NCBI RefSeq assembly: GCF_910592395.1
Contig: NC_088323.1
Location: 6,510,001 to 6,574,000, forward strand
Direction: 5' to 3'
From: Lineus longissimus
Lineage: Eukaryota; Nemertea; Pilidiophora; Heteronemertea; Lineidae
DNA length: 64,000 bases
Position 1 is the stretch's first letter. Each line of letters opens with the position of its first letter. Of the stretch, positions 23,401 through 32,585 are shown one piece after another. The position numbers and the translations under genes are program-made. Under the pieces are notes generated by a model. That model searched no databases. It was not told the DNA's origin and was given only the letters and a program-made list of their open reading frames with translations.

Positions 23401-25318
23401 CGAGAAGGAATTGGAAACGCTCTCACCGACAAAAGGTAATGCCACGTTCCATTGTGTTAGGTCAGTTAAAGCAACCAAAATCAAACATTCTGTTCAAGAG
23501 AGTTCGAATTTCGTTTTCTTCTAATGAACTAAGTGTCAGGTGTCAAGCTAATAGATTCATGGTGTGCAATTCCTGTCCATTTGCTTCTGCTTGCAGCCTG
23601 ACTAGCGATACCAATAATTGGTAACTCGGAAACTAGTTTTATTTCTCGTTAGTCATTATTGTCTATTTCTTGCAGAAGTGGTGTATGACTGTGTGGAATC
23701 ATCTGAAGAGACTGTGGGATCTCCGTTGAAGGAACTTCCGAGTGTCGAGAAGGAATTGGAAACGCTCTCACCAGCGAAAGGTAAGGCATAAGCTTGTGAC
23801 GTTGTGGCTGTTGATGTTGTGGGAATCAGAAGTGAGGTAAGGAGCCTCATGGCCTAGTGGTTTACACTGCTGGCCACCACGCAATAGGGCCCGGGTTCGA
23901 TCCCGGGGAGAACCCAGGATCGTATGTCTGGATGAACCGGCGTGGCTTTCAAGGAACTAAAATTCCTGGCTCTTCACAGTCCTTCAAATGAGACTCAAAA
24001 CCGAGGTTCCTTGTACCTGGTGTCTATGCTAGGGCAAGCTAAGACCCCACCAAGTGAGAAACATGAGTAGCTTGCGTGGACTCTATCTCTCTCGCCAAAG
24101 TCGACCACTAGGCCAATAAACCCAATTGGCACCTAACCGTAGTGGTACGTAGGATACGCTCATCCCGCCTTGGAGGAGGATTACTCCTAGGAGAATGACC
24201 CCTCCAAGTGCAGAGCGAACGCTGAAGAAGAAGAAGATGTTGTGGGAATCAGAAGTGAGGTAGAACAACCTGTTTCCTTGAAGCATAAATGGAGCTGCTC
24301 CTTGATTCCCCCACGTAGCTGTTAACAATCTTATGATGGAAGCCTCTATCCTGCTTAACTGTTGGTATTATATTGCAATAGCACCCCTGACTTTATTTTT
24401 TGGCTACCTAAAGAACTAGACATTTCTGTCGTCACTTTGACAATACACATTTTCAGCTCCAAATTTTGAATATTTCTAACCAGCTCATAAAATATCGTTA
24501 CAGATATTGTCACGGATGAAGAAGAAGAGATGGACACTACTATTGAAATGGTGATGGAAAGCTCGAATGAGGCGCTGCAGAGTTGGAAAAAATTAGTTGA
24601 AGTGACCTTACCTGGAGAGGAAAATAAAGCAGCAGGTCATGACACTGTGGTGATATCTGAGTCGGTCGAGTTCTCAGAAAAGAGTGAATCGAATGAGGAC
24701 GTCACGGATGTTGATCAAAAGGCTGTAGTTGAAGAGGTTGTCTTGAATTTGGATCCAGGCTCTGAGAGTTCAGAATCCGAGTGTGTTGTGTTGGAAAAAT
24801 CGGAAGTCAAACGTGAGGATGAAGTTCTGGGTTCCAGAACAGTATCGGTTTCCGAGTTGAACTGTGTTGTCGTAGAAAAAGTGGATTCAGAAATGACAGG
24901 CAAAACAGCGGTAGAATTTGGTGGTAATGAGGAGCCGGACAATAACAATAACTTGAAGAAAGACAAGCAGACGTCATTGTTGACAACTGAGAAAGATTCT
25001 GCTATTGAGCTAGAGTCGCCACCTATTGAGGAATCCTCAAACATTTCTATTTGTAATTTGGGTGATCCTGTCAAAGAGGTGGAGGTGCAGAAAGAGATTG
25101 AACAAAACCAGATGGTCGAATTTAAGAAGTTTTTGAAAAATGGCGACAAGGGTGTTCATTTGGAATGCTTCGAAATAATGACACATGATTTTACGGTTGA
25201 TATGTTGTCGCAGTTGCCAAGTAATGCGTTGTTCAAGTTGCATCAGAGTTTGAATGATTTGACGGGTAAAATTGGTTTGGCGCTTAAGTCCAAATGCAAG
25301 TCTCCAGACACACGCTAG
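7672..25318 (+). CDS. RIF1: RIF1, replication timing regulatory factor 1 (complete, 30 coding exons, about 2956 aa)
   Basis: Chromatin protein that recruits protein phosphatase 1 to limit origin firing and, in vertebrates, acts with 53BP1 to block end resection at breaks. Exons: 7672-7787, 8076-8231, 8471-8612, 8881-8975, 9316-9505, 9813-9905, 10103-10238, 10677-10828, 11230-11353, 11792-11953, 12325-12435, 12868-13025, 13182-13259, 13351-13424, 13744-13924, 14307-14411, 14562-14808, 15107-15243, 15404-15586, 15929-16131, 16262-16367, 16699-16884, 17267-17427, 17789-21692, 21898-22146, 22367-22533, 22894-23117, 23325-23435, 23676-23780, 24504-25318. Every junction is GT-AG and phases close to 2957 codons. 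It is longer than human RIF1 (2472 aa) because the disordered middle is expanded. The start could also be the ATG one codon later. Introns are short (about 100-500 bp). Confidence 0.95.
10391..10614. repeat. 57-bp tandem repeat in RIF1 intron 7
   Basis: A 57-bp unit starting cctaagtgcttaagtagaat begins at 10391, 10448, 10505 and 10562. The first three units are virtually identical; the fourth is diverged at its end. Such identity suggests a recent tandem expansion that is probably variable in length between individuals. Confidence 0.9.
15253..15312. repeat. Dispersed-repeat fragment in RIF1 intron 18
   Basis: The stretch contains cagagaggttgtcctg and gtgtccactaagggagg, matching the element at 38217-38378, including its right-hand end. 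It begins a few bases after the exon 18 donor. Confidence 0.55.
17008..17190 (+). mobile_element. 5'-truncated SINE in RIF1 intron 22
   Basis: From ccccaccaagtgagaaacat to the gaagaagaag tail, this matches the 3' part of the full SINE at 23840-24235, including the block aataaacccaattggc followed by ctaaccgtagtgg. The tRNA-like head is missing. A run of 14 G lies just upstream (16931-16944). Confidence 0.75.
17789..21692 (+). CDS. RIF1: RIF1 giant exon: disordered region (residues about 1099-2400)
   Basis: One 3904-bp exon encodes a low-complexity acidic/serine-rich region. It is rich in SQ/TQ clusters (SSQESSGQTSSQ, ETQSPEK, TSQSSD), the target of ATM/ATR kinases, and in SP/TP sites. A phosphatase-docking-like RSVKFADEE lies at residues 1140-1148. 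Basic KKGKKAKKGK patches and two copies of an acidic EDLPLKSL-type motif (about 20332-20420) are present. Near the end GILKKRK (residues 2379-2385) fits the SILK PP1 motif. A long single exon for this region is also seen in vertebrate RIF1. The frame stays open past the donor at 21693 and stops at 21701, but splicing is required for the conserved C-terminus. Confidence 0.93.
20503..20600 (+). repeat. RIF1: 24-bp coding repeat within the RIF1 giant exon
   Basis: Units start at 20521, 20545 and 20569 with partial units on either side, giving about four copies of EPMSSAAG/EPMSSAPG. The unit length is a multiple of three, so the frame is kept. It adds a small serine/alanine repeat to the disordered region. 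Confidence 0.9.
21898..25318 (+). CDS. RIF1: RIF1 C-terminal exons 25-30 (PP1-docking RVSF, conserved CII domain, C-terminal helices)
   Basis: Exon 25 opens with QRRVSFAESAEL: RVSF at residues 2403-2406 is the second PP1-docking motif, about 20 residues after the GILK motif, as in vertebrates. Exons 26-27 encode the conserved C-terminal block, SSMWSRGLGKLMKARNITTI then LSEYEIHQLPIKTPKL, related to the vertebrate CII domain that binds branched DNA and BLM. Exons 28 and 29 are short and resemble each other. Exon 30 carries an acidic stretch and a final helical segment (FKKFLKNGDKGVHLECFEIM) before the TAG at 25316-25318. Confidence 0.92.
23325..23780 (+). repeat. RIF1: Duplicated RIF1 exons 28 and 29
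   Basis: Exon 28 (23325-23435, 111 bp) and exon 29 (23676-23780, 105 bp) end with nearly the same peptide, LPSVEKELETLSPTK and LPSVEKELETLSPAK, and both begin in phase 1. Their 5' halves have diverged (EIAYDRVDS and EVVYDCVES). Both are symmetrical, so either can be skipped without a frameshift. This is a tandem exon duplication. Confidence 0.9.
23840..24235 (+). mobile_element. Full-length tRNA-derived SINE in RIF1 intron 29
   Basis: The head has pol III promoter boxes (tggcctagtgg near the start; gggttcgatcccgg as B box), the body runs about 300 bp, and the tail is gaagaagaagaa. It is flanked by a perfect 27-bp direct repeat (23813-23839 and 24236-24262, starting gatgttgtgggaatc), a target-site duplication of retrotransposition. 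Perfect duplications indicate a young copy. Related copies lie at 17008-17190 (truncated) and, inverted, at about 36592-36905. It is not a functional tRNA gene. Confidence 0.93.
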
Positions 25319-26500
25319 GGAGGAATCACTTGGTTGGAGGTCGTACACTTGGCACTCTTGACATGTAACCGTATCTTTTTCTTTGGGATGCGTGGAGCAT
25401 CTGTTTACCCTGAGCTTTGAGGTATCTGAGTGTCTGAGTTGATGATAGGAATTCTTTACTCATGTCATCAGGAGTTACACCCTGTAGCGAAGTTTTAATT
25501 TCTCCTTGTTATTTCTGGGGCGATCCCCCTTCCAAAGGCCAATTTTAAACCAGTGTGCTTTGTGCAAGAGGCATCACGGCTGAGCTGAAAGATGCACGAG
25601 CATCGTGTCTTCCGTTGATTCATTTTTGCGTTATTAATGTTTTCAATCATGTTTATGTCAATGAAAATTACATCTACTTGTATTCTGTGTTAAATTTTGA
25701 AAGTGATCTTAACTGCAGAATGAGCTGACCTACCCACTAAAGATCTCTTCTGTCGTGTTGGCTTTCACACACTGAGGAATTCACCACTGACTAGGTGATG
25801 GCACTAATCAGGGAACTGCCTATCTGGTACAAGTACACTTATACGCAGTTTAAGTCAAGGTTCTTGTGTGCGTTATCATTCTCTAAAAGGAGATTGAAGA
25901 AACACAACTGTGAACTGAGCTACCGACGCCTTTGCTGGACACTCTCTAAAAGGAGCTTTGGGTGTTTCGTTACAGCACGTTTAGCTTCAAATACAGAAAC
26001 AGAATTACTGAGGTAAACAAAAAGGGTGATTGATTGCAGCATAGTGCTATGACCAGTTGAATGCCAATTGGTCATAGCTCTATGCAGCATTTAATTGGTC
26101 ACAGCTCTAGTGCTGCATTCATTTGTTCATAGCTCTATGGACTTAATTGGTCACAGCACTGCTGCATTCAATTGGTCATAGCTCTGTGGACTTAATTGGT
26201 CACAGCTCGAGTGCTGCATTCATTTGTTCATAGCTCTATGGACTTAATTGGTTACAGCACTATGCTGCATTCAATTGGTCATAGCTCTATGCTGCATTAA
26301 ATTGGTCAACAATCATGTGAGCTTATAGTTGTTATTAAAAATAGGTGCAAGTAGTTAACTATGCAAACTAAGATATAGAAGATGTGGGCATACATCTTCT
26401 CGATGACAATTTGTTTTATATCCAATGTTATTTTACTGTATGCATTTATTGTATTTTCCGGTAATTTGTATTTCTGTATTAAAATGGAAAAGACAGAACA
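25319..26500 (+). other. RIF1: RIF1 3' untranslated or downstream region
   Basis: No further gene is seen. ATTAAA variants of the polyadenylation signal occur at about 26296 and 26476; no canonical AATAAA was found near the stop. A tandem repeat occupies 26037-26318. The true transcript end is unknown. Confidence 0.4.
26037..26318. repeat. Tandem repeat of 'aattggtcatagctctat' units
   Basis: About eight units of 30-35 bp built from aattggtcatagctctatg plus ctgcatt or gactt. The units form alternating types (ctgcattcaattggtcat and gacttaattggtcacagc), a higher-order pattern of about 60 bp. Confidence 0.8.
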
Positions 26501-26933
26501 TTGCTTCGTTCTTTATCATGACAAACCACAGGCCCCTTAAGCCTAGTTAGCGGGATTATCGGGCTTAACAATGAGATAAGCCAGGAAAGTATTATGAGTT
26601 TTTGAGTGAGTGAGTGAGTCCATCTGTTCAACTATACCCCGATGTTTTGTAACGACTGAAGCCAGACACTTCAGATTTATAGTAGTTGTAGATCTTGGTG
26701 AACTCTGATCAGAAACCAAAAATGAGCGCAATTCGACCTACTTCCTGCGAGCGAGACGCCGTAAAAGAAATTGCCCTATCTCGGCCTCGGCACATTAGAA
26801 TCAGTCACAATATGCTTTAATATTATGATGAAAATTTTATGTAATTATAAGTTTTTTAAAAAGTTGAAATTTTTATCAGCAGGGGGCGCAATGTGCCTTA
26901 GAATGTTTTTCGTCAATTCAAATTCCCGCCCAA

Positions 26934-26998
26934 TGACGTCATCTATCGACGAGGTTTACTATTCGCCAGGTATCAAAATGGCGGCTGCAGATCAACGC
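26934..26998 (+). promoter_or_regulatory. Promoter-like cluster: CRE palindrome and YY1-type motif
   Basis: A perfect TGACGTCA lies at 26934-26941 and aaaatggcggctgcag, a good YY1-type site overlapping an ATG, about 40 bp later. In animals this pair is common just around transcription starts. The ATG opens only a very short frame before a stop (ATGGCGGCTGCAGATC...), so a first exon would have to splice at once. No transcript evidence is available. Confidence 0.35.
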
Positions 26999-27220
26999 TT
27001 TCGGTGTTGATGTGGCAAGTAAAATATCAAATTTTTATCCAGCTGTATCTTCGATGTTCATGACCATCGGGTGCATATGTTTTTATCAAAACGTCGAGTA
27101 GTGATGGATCTTTTCAAATTTGCCTATAGTTTTTAATCAATTGAAGCCAGAGGTTTTCTTTTGGTATCCGTAGTTTTAAAATTTTCAGAAAATTATTGAA
27201 GTGGTGGTTGGTATTTTAGC

Positions 27221-27532
27221 AAAATGTTTTCAAGCTCCTAAAACACTTTCAATAAGCAATATTTAGAAGTTTGGTGGAGTTTGCAAACCTAGTTTTTGAA
27301 TAATCATCACCAGAAAACGATTTTAGTATGCGTCCAGCAAAAGTACTGGACACCATGTTTGTTTTAGCTGCCGTTCCTTGGGTTTATAGCAAAAGCGGAA
27401 TCGAGATCTGGCATCAGGTTGGCATACTAAGATCGTTTTCTGGTGATGATTATTCAAAAACTAGGTTTGCAAACTCCACCAAACTTGTAAATCTTGTTTA
27501 TTGAAAGTGTTTTAGGAGCTTGAAAACATTTT
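27221..27532. repeat. Long inverted repeat (foldback), arms of about 110 bp
   Basis: The left arm 27221-27331 (aaaatgttttcaagctccta... gtatgc) is the near-perfect reverse complement of the right arm 27422-27532. The spacer is 90 bp and has its own small hairpin (gtccagcaaaagtactggac, 27333-27352). No transposase lies inside; it could be a foldback MITE or a palindrome from DNA repair. Confidence 0.88.
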
Positions 27533-27594
27533 TAACCATATACACCCTATTATTTCGCGTTGTACGCCACTGGACGCAAAATAGGATGACCCGT

Positions 27595-27800
27595 CTCGAG
27601 CGCCACCCAACGTATGTTTTTTTATACGACCGCGTTTTCACAAAAACATGTGAGGCAAGTTTGCGCGAGCGCCACCACCCAACGTCTATATGTGATACGA
27701 CCGCTTACAAAAACATATGAAGACGTCTATTTGAGGCACGACCGCGCACCGAAAAACATGTAAAGTGCCACCCAACGTCTATTCGAGGTATACGACCGCT
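27595..27800. repeat. Degenerate repeat with 'gccacccaacgt' and 'tacgaccgc' blocks
   Basis: Three or so units of 70-90 bp contain gcgccacccaacgt, then atacgaccgc and acaaaaacatgt. Divergence between units is high. The rest of 26500-28110 outside the listed items holds no gene I can support. Confidence 0.55.
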
Positions 27801-28115
27801 TTTTTGCGGTTTTCACGGCCCATACCCCTTCCATCCTTCAAACCACCAACTGCTCAACGCGAATTTATAGACGGCGCTGCAGTATCGCCCATTGCATGCG
27901 GTCTGCTCATCATGACAGCCAGGCGAGTGATTGCAAATCAGTCTATACCAACAACATATCACGCCATCATATGATACAATCGACGAAATATCAATCAGTG
28001 ACTATTGTATTTGATGGATGATTGTTTATTTCTTTTATTGTGAACTCGGGAAAGGTAGAAATATACCCGGGAATATAAAATTTGGTAACGTCGTGAGGCA
28101 GATTGTGGCACTCAC

Positions 28116-28228
28116 CTTCGGGAATGTTCGGTCATCTTCGAGTTTTCTCGGTAAATCCTGGGCATGAGCCGACATCGATGTTTCGCGGTAGAAAATTGGT
28201 AGCCACCCCCAAACTCTTCGAAACTCAT
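28116..28228 (-). CDS. Possible first coding exon of an unrecognised minus-strand gene
   Basis: From the ATG at 28228 the frame reads MSFEEFGGGYQFSTAKHRCR and continues open to CGAAG followed by GTGAGT at 28115, a strong donor, in phase 2. Composition looks coding (balanced residues, no low complexity). I do not recognise it and no matching second exon was found below 28116, where repeats dominate. It could be a gene fragment carried by a mobile element. Confidence 0.3.
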
Positions 28229-28497
28229 CAGAATTGTAGTAATACGCTATGTTTACGATGTTGTATGTCTTTCATGCTTTACTGAGCCATTTTTTTTCCA
28301 AATAATGATTTTTTTGGAAAATATTTTGGCGGGGGGGTTAAAACGGCATGCGGGCGGTGGACGGTAAACCGGATTCAGGATATCATCTGACAAATGCCTG
28401 ATCAAGCACAGACTGTATCCGGTGGTGTACATGTCCCCGTCTATGTCACCCTTTTTTATTCAGTCATTGTTAATTTCTCTTCTCTTTTTTACAGATT

Positions 28498-29095
28498 AAC
28501 TGTTGTTGGTTATTGCAAGAGGAGTCGTTGGCACATTTCAAGTCCAGTAAAGCACTTGCTGTTCCCACGGTGTATTCCTGTTTCGCCTATTCCTGTTCCG
28601 CCTATTCCTGTTTCGCCTATTCCTGTTTCGCCTAATTCCTGTTTCGCCTAATTCCTGTTTCGCCTATTCCTGTTTCGCCTAATTCCTGTTTCGCCTATTC
28701 CTGTTTCGCCTAATTCCTGTTTCGCCTATTCCTGTTTCGCCTATTCAAATGTATTGCTAACCTCCCCACAGACGTAGGAATATGAACCGTCCCTGACTAA
28801 CCGACCAAACCCGAGGAGAGCCACATATGTACGCATTGACGAACGCATGTTACGCCTCAAAGAACAATACGTCAATGGAGAGAGGGACATAATGAGTTAC
28901 GTTGATGCCATCAGTTACCTTGTCTGACATAATATCATGATATGTATTTTCCACCTTGTTTGACTTTATATGTGCTGTACCTACATGTATATTATGACAT
29001 GGGTTTTACAGCTGATTTTGATCAAATAATTATGAGAATGTACAGTATTATGTATTTTTATCAAAAACTCATGAATTCAGTTTTCATAAAATAAA
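28498..29095 (+). CDS. Possible 3'-terminal exons of an unrecognised plus-strand gene
   Basis: A pyrimidine tract and ttttttacag end at 28497; one frame after it reads NCCWLLQEESLAHFKSSKAL and runs into the 15-bp minisatellite. A second open block from 28795 to the TGA at 28924-28926 reads ATYVRIDERMLRLKEQYVNG then DIMSYVDAISYLV; it needs a splice acceptor at acgtag (28794). A canonical AATAAA follows at 29090-29095. Together these look like the end of a small gene, but the minisatellite between them and the lack of family resemblance keep this tentative. Confidence 0.3.
28573..28748 (+). repeat. 15-bp minisatellite, forward arm
   Basis: About eleven copies of tattcctgtttcgcc, some with an extra A (taattcctgtttcgcc). 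Confidence 0.92.
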
Positions 29096-29373
29096 CGACT
29101 GCTTTACTCTACTTAATCTATTAGTTTTTACTGTGTGTCAGTATGGTCCTATGGTCCTATGGTCAAATAAGTCCCGGACTGTTCCCGCTTTCAAGGTGAC
29201 TCTTTCAAAACGGTCATGGCATGGTTTGTTAACAAAGTTGATGGCATTTGATTAGTCAAATTGTCATCACATCGTTAACATCATCCAATTGTCCCCTCAC
29301 ATTTTCCCCATAAAATGGACATGCATCCCTAAGGTTCCCCGTGGGAGAGTCGATTTATTGTAGGGGTACTGGA

Positions 29374-29561
29374 AAGTAGGCGAAACAGGAATAGGCGAAA
29401 CAGGAAATCGGCCAAACAGGAAATAGGCCAAACAGGAAATAGGCGAAAAAGGAATAGGCGGAACAGGAATAGGCGAATCAGGAATAGGCGAAACAGGAAT
29501 TTAATAGGCGAAACAGGAATAGGCGAAACAGGAATAGGCGAAACAGGCATAAACCGTTCCC
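29374..29561 (-). repeat. 15-bp minisatellite, inverted arm
   Basis: About twelve copies of ggcgaaacaggaata, the exact reverse complement of the unit at 28573-28748. The two arrays face each other across about 620 bp. Confidence 0.92.
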
Positions 29562-29619
29562 ACATCAGAGTAAGATGTGCTTACTCATTTTACTGCTTTC
29601 CATTCCCGGAGAGCGTTAT

Positions 29620-29696
29620 CAAATATCTGCCGCAAGGCAACAAATATCTGCCGAAAGGATTCAAATATCTGCCGAAAGGCATCAAATATCTGCCGC
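29620..29696 (+). repeat. 21-bp tandem repeat (caaatatctgccgaaagg)
   Basis: Units begin at 29620, 29641, 29662 and 29683. The unit length is a multiple of three, which keeps a frame open (QISAERIQISAER) without evidence of coding. Confidence 0.88.
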
Positions 29697-29936
29697 ACCA
29701 ATAAAGTTCATTTTGTTAACCAACTCTTTATCTTCTTTTCTTCACATACAAAAAAGACCATCCCAAACATTTGGCTGCATCCACTTTATCAATGTCCAGA
29801 CAACAGTCGGTTCATTTGACCATTGTAAAGCACCAGGCCCCACCTCACAAAATACACTGTAATAATTATGTACCTTGTGTCCATGTGCATGTTATTAGTT
29901 CCACCTACGCTGCATGAATACAAGGACTCCACTCTT

Positions 29937-30003
29937 TGACGTCACCACACAACTCCTTGACGTCATCACACACCCCACTACTCATAATAGCAGGGTGACG
30001 TCA
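29937..30003. promoter_or_regulatory. Cluster of three perfect CRE octamers
   Basis: TGACGTCA occurs at 29937-29944, 29958-29965 and 29996-30003. It is the consensus for CREB/ATF dimers. No gene start is evident next to it. Confidence 0.5.
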
Positions 30004-30375
30004 ACTCAGTACTTCAGCATGCACTGATATAGCAAGAAGGTCTTTCGTACCAGCACTTCTGCGTGCTAGACGTTACAGCTTTACGTTGCCTCATAATAAC
30101 AGGGTACTACACTTGGCCCTTGCCTTCACCTAGCCATTTCAGCTGAGCGCCAGGCCCTTGGGCCTCTTGTTTTACTCTTCTCATAGTACTCTTGAACCAA
30201 GAAGGGACCTTGTCCTCTCTGGACATCCTCATGTCCCATGTGTAGACTATGTGGCACCATGTAGTTCTGTTTTCCCGAAGCCAGATGAAGTGCCTGCTTT
30301 TTCATCCAGTCCAGCACGACTTTTGTCCTGATCTGTTCGGTCTTTTAACCATATCATCATTTGTGGCACCTGCAG

Positions 30376-31675
30376 AACGAGAGATGAGACAGTCGCAACC
30401 ATAATGAGACAGGCCCAGACCTCCATCGTTTTGCCAACAGGGTGAGAGAGTTGGGACAGTAACAACCATAATAAGTCCGGCCTGGCACCTCCAACGTCTT
30501 CCCAACAGGAGGAGAGAGGTGGGACAGTCACAACCTTAATGAGTCAGGCCTGGCACCTCCATCTTCCTGCCAATGGGGTGAGAGAGTTGAGACAGCTACA
30601 ACCATAATGAGTCCGGCCTGGCACCTCCAACGTCTTCCCAACAGGAGGAGAGAGGTGGGACAGTCACAACCTTAATGAGTCAGGCCTGGCACCTCCATCT
30701 TCCTGCCAATGGGGTGAGAGAGTTGAGACAGTTACAACCATAATGAGTCCGGCCTGGCACCTCCAACATCTTCCCAACAGGAGGAGAGAGGTGGGACAGT
30801 CACAACCTTAATGAGTCGGGCCTGGCACCTCCATCTTCCTGCCAATGGGGTGAGAGAGATGAGACAGTCACAACCATAATGAGTCCGGCCTGGCACCTCC
30901 AACGTCTTCCCAACAGGAGGAGAGAGGTGGGACAGTCACAACCTTAATGAGTCAGGCCTGGCACCTCCATCTTCCTGCCAATGAGGTGAGAGAGTTGAGA
31001 CAGTCACAACCATAATGAGTCCGGCCTGGCACCTCCAACGTCTTCCCAACAGGAGGAGAGCGGTGAGACAGTCACAACCTTAATGAGTCAGGCCTGGCAC
31101 CTCCATCTTCCTGCCAATGGGGTGAGAGAGATGACAAAGTCACAGCCATAATGAGTCCGGCCTGGCACCTCCAACGTCTTCCCAACAGGAGGAGATAGGT
31201 GGGACAGTCACAACCTTAATGAGTCGGGCCTGGCACCTCCATCGTCCTGCCAATGAGGTGAGAGAGATGAGACAGTCACAACCATAATGAGTCCGGCCTG
31301 GCACCTCCAACGTCTTCCCAACAGGAGGAGAGAGGTGGGACAGTCACAACCTTAATGAGTCGGGCCTGGCACCTCCATCTTCCTGCCAATGAGGTGAGAG
31401 AGATGAGACAGTCACAACCATAATGAGTCCGGCCCTGGCACCTCCATCTTCCTGCCAATGGGGTAAAAGAGATGAGACAGTCACAACAATAATAAGTCCG
31501 GCCTGGCACCTCCAACGTCTTCCCAACAGGAGGAGAGAGGTGGGACAGTCACAACCTTAATGAGTCAGGCCTGGCACCTCCATCGTTCTGCCAATAGGGT
31601 AAACGAGATGAGACTGTCACAACCATAATGAGTCGGGCGTTGCACCTCCATCTTGAGAGAGATGAGACAGGCACA
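30376..31675 (+). repeat. 68-bp satellite array with 136-bp higher-order units
   Basis: Monomers contain gacagtcacaacc, taatgagtc, ggcctggcacctcca and a variable ending. Two monomer types alternate (aacgtcttcccaacaggagg and tcttcctgccaatggggtg), so the array has a 136-bp dimer period; about nineteen monomers are present. The first monomer is different and resembles the inverted array at 31895-32585. Confidence 0.92.
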
Positions 31676-31894
31676 CTTTGGTCGAGCACCAACGAAGACA
31701 TACAATTTAATTAGTTGCTGATAAAATAGCACGTGGACAGAAAGAAATAATCAAAGACGGGCAATAATAATATTAGGCATTCGGCAGCCTCTACAAAAAG
31801 TGCTGTCCTTTCTGAGCGAGTACATTGGCATAACATTTTGAACGTTTTGAAGTACGGCTCTTACTGGAGTAATATACACACAGATTGGTTTGGA

Positions 31895-32585
31895 CGTCTC
31901 ATTATGGTTGTGACTGTCTCAACTCTCTCTCTCTCTCTCTCTCTCACCCTGTTGGCAAGACGATGGAGGTGCTGGGCCTGTCTCATTATGGTTGTGACTG
32001 TCTCAACTCTCTCTATCTCTCACCGTGTTGGCAAGACGATGGAGGTGTTGGGCCTCTCTCATTATGGTTGTGACTGTCTCAACTCTCTCTCTCTCACCCT
32101 GTTGGCAAGACGATGGAGGTGTTGGGCCTGTCTCATTATGGTTGTGACTGTCTCAACTCTCTCTCTCTCACCCTGTTGGCAAGACGATGGAGGTGTTGGG
32201 CCTGTCTTATTATGGTTGTGACTGTCTCAACTCTCTCGCTCTCTCTCTCTCTCACCCTGTTGGCAAGACGATGGAGGTGCTGGGCCTGTCTTATTATGGT
32301 TGTGACTGTCTCAACTCTCTCTTTCTCTTTCTCAACCTGTTGGCAAGACGATGGAGGTGCTGGGCCTGTCTCATTATGGTTGTGACTGTCTCAAATCTCT
32401 ATCTCTCTCTCTCTCTCACCCTGTTGGCAAGATGGTGGGGGTGCCAGGCCGGATTTACTGTGGTTGTGACTGTCTCATCTCTCTTATTCACCCTGTTGGC
32501 CATACGGTAGAGGAGTCAGGCCTGACTCAGTATTGTGGCAATTGTCTCATCTCACTCACCCTGTTGGCAAGACAATGGCCCCAAG
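31895..32585 (-). repeat. Inverted array of the same satellite
   Basis: Units read tctcattatggttgtgactg, a CT-rich stretch of variable length, then ctgttggcaagacgatggag. The reverse complement matches monomers of 30376-31675. About nine units of 72-86 bp; length differences come from the CT run. The arrays point at each other across about 220 bp. Confidence 0.9.

Noticed and set aside
23840-23910. tRNA-like segment with A and B boxes
   Set aside because: It is the head of a SINE with target-site duplications, not a folding tRNA gene. The same applies at 46255, 36905 and 52180.
28573-28748. Regular repeats considered as a CRISPR array
   Set aside because: Tandem units with no spacers, in an animal genome; a minisatellite.
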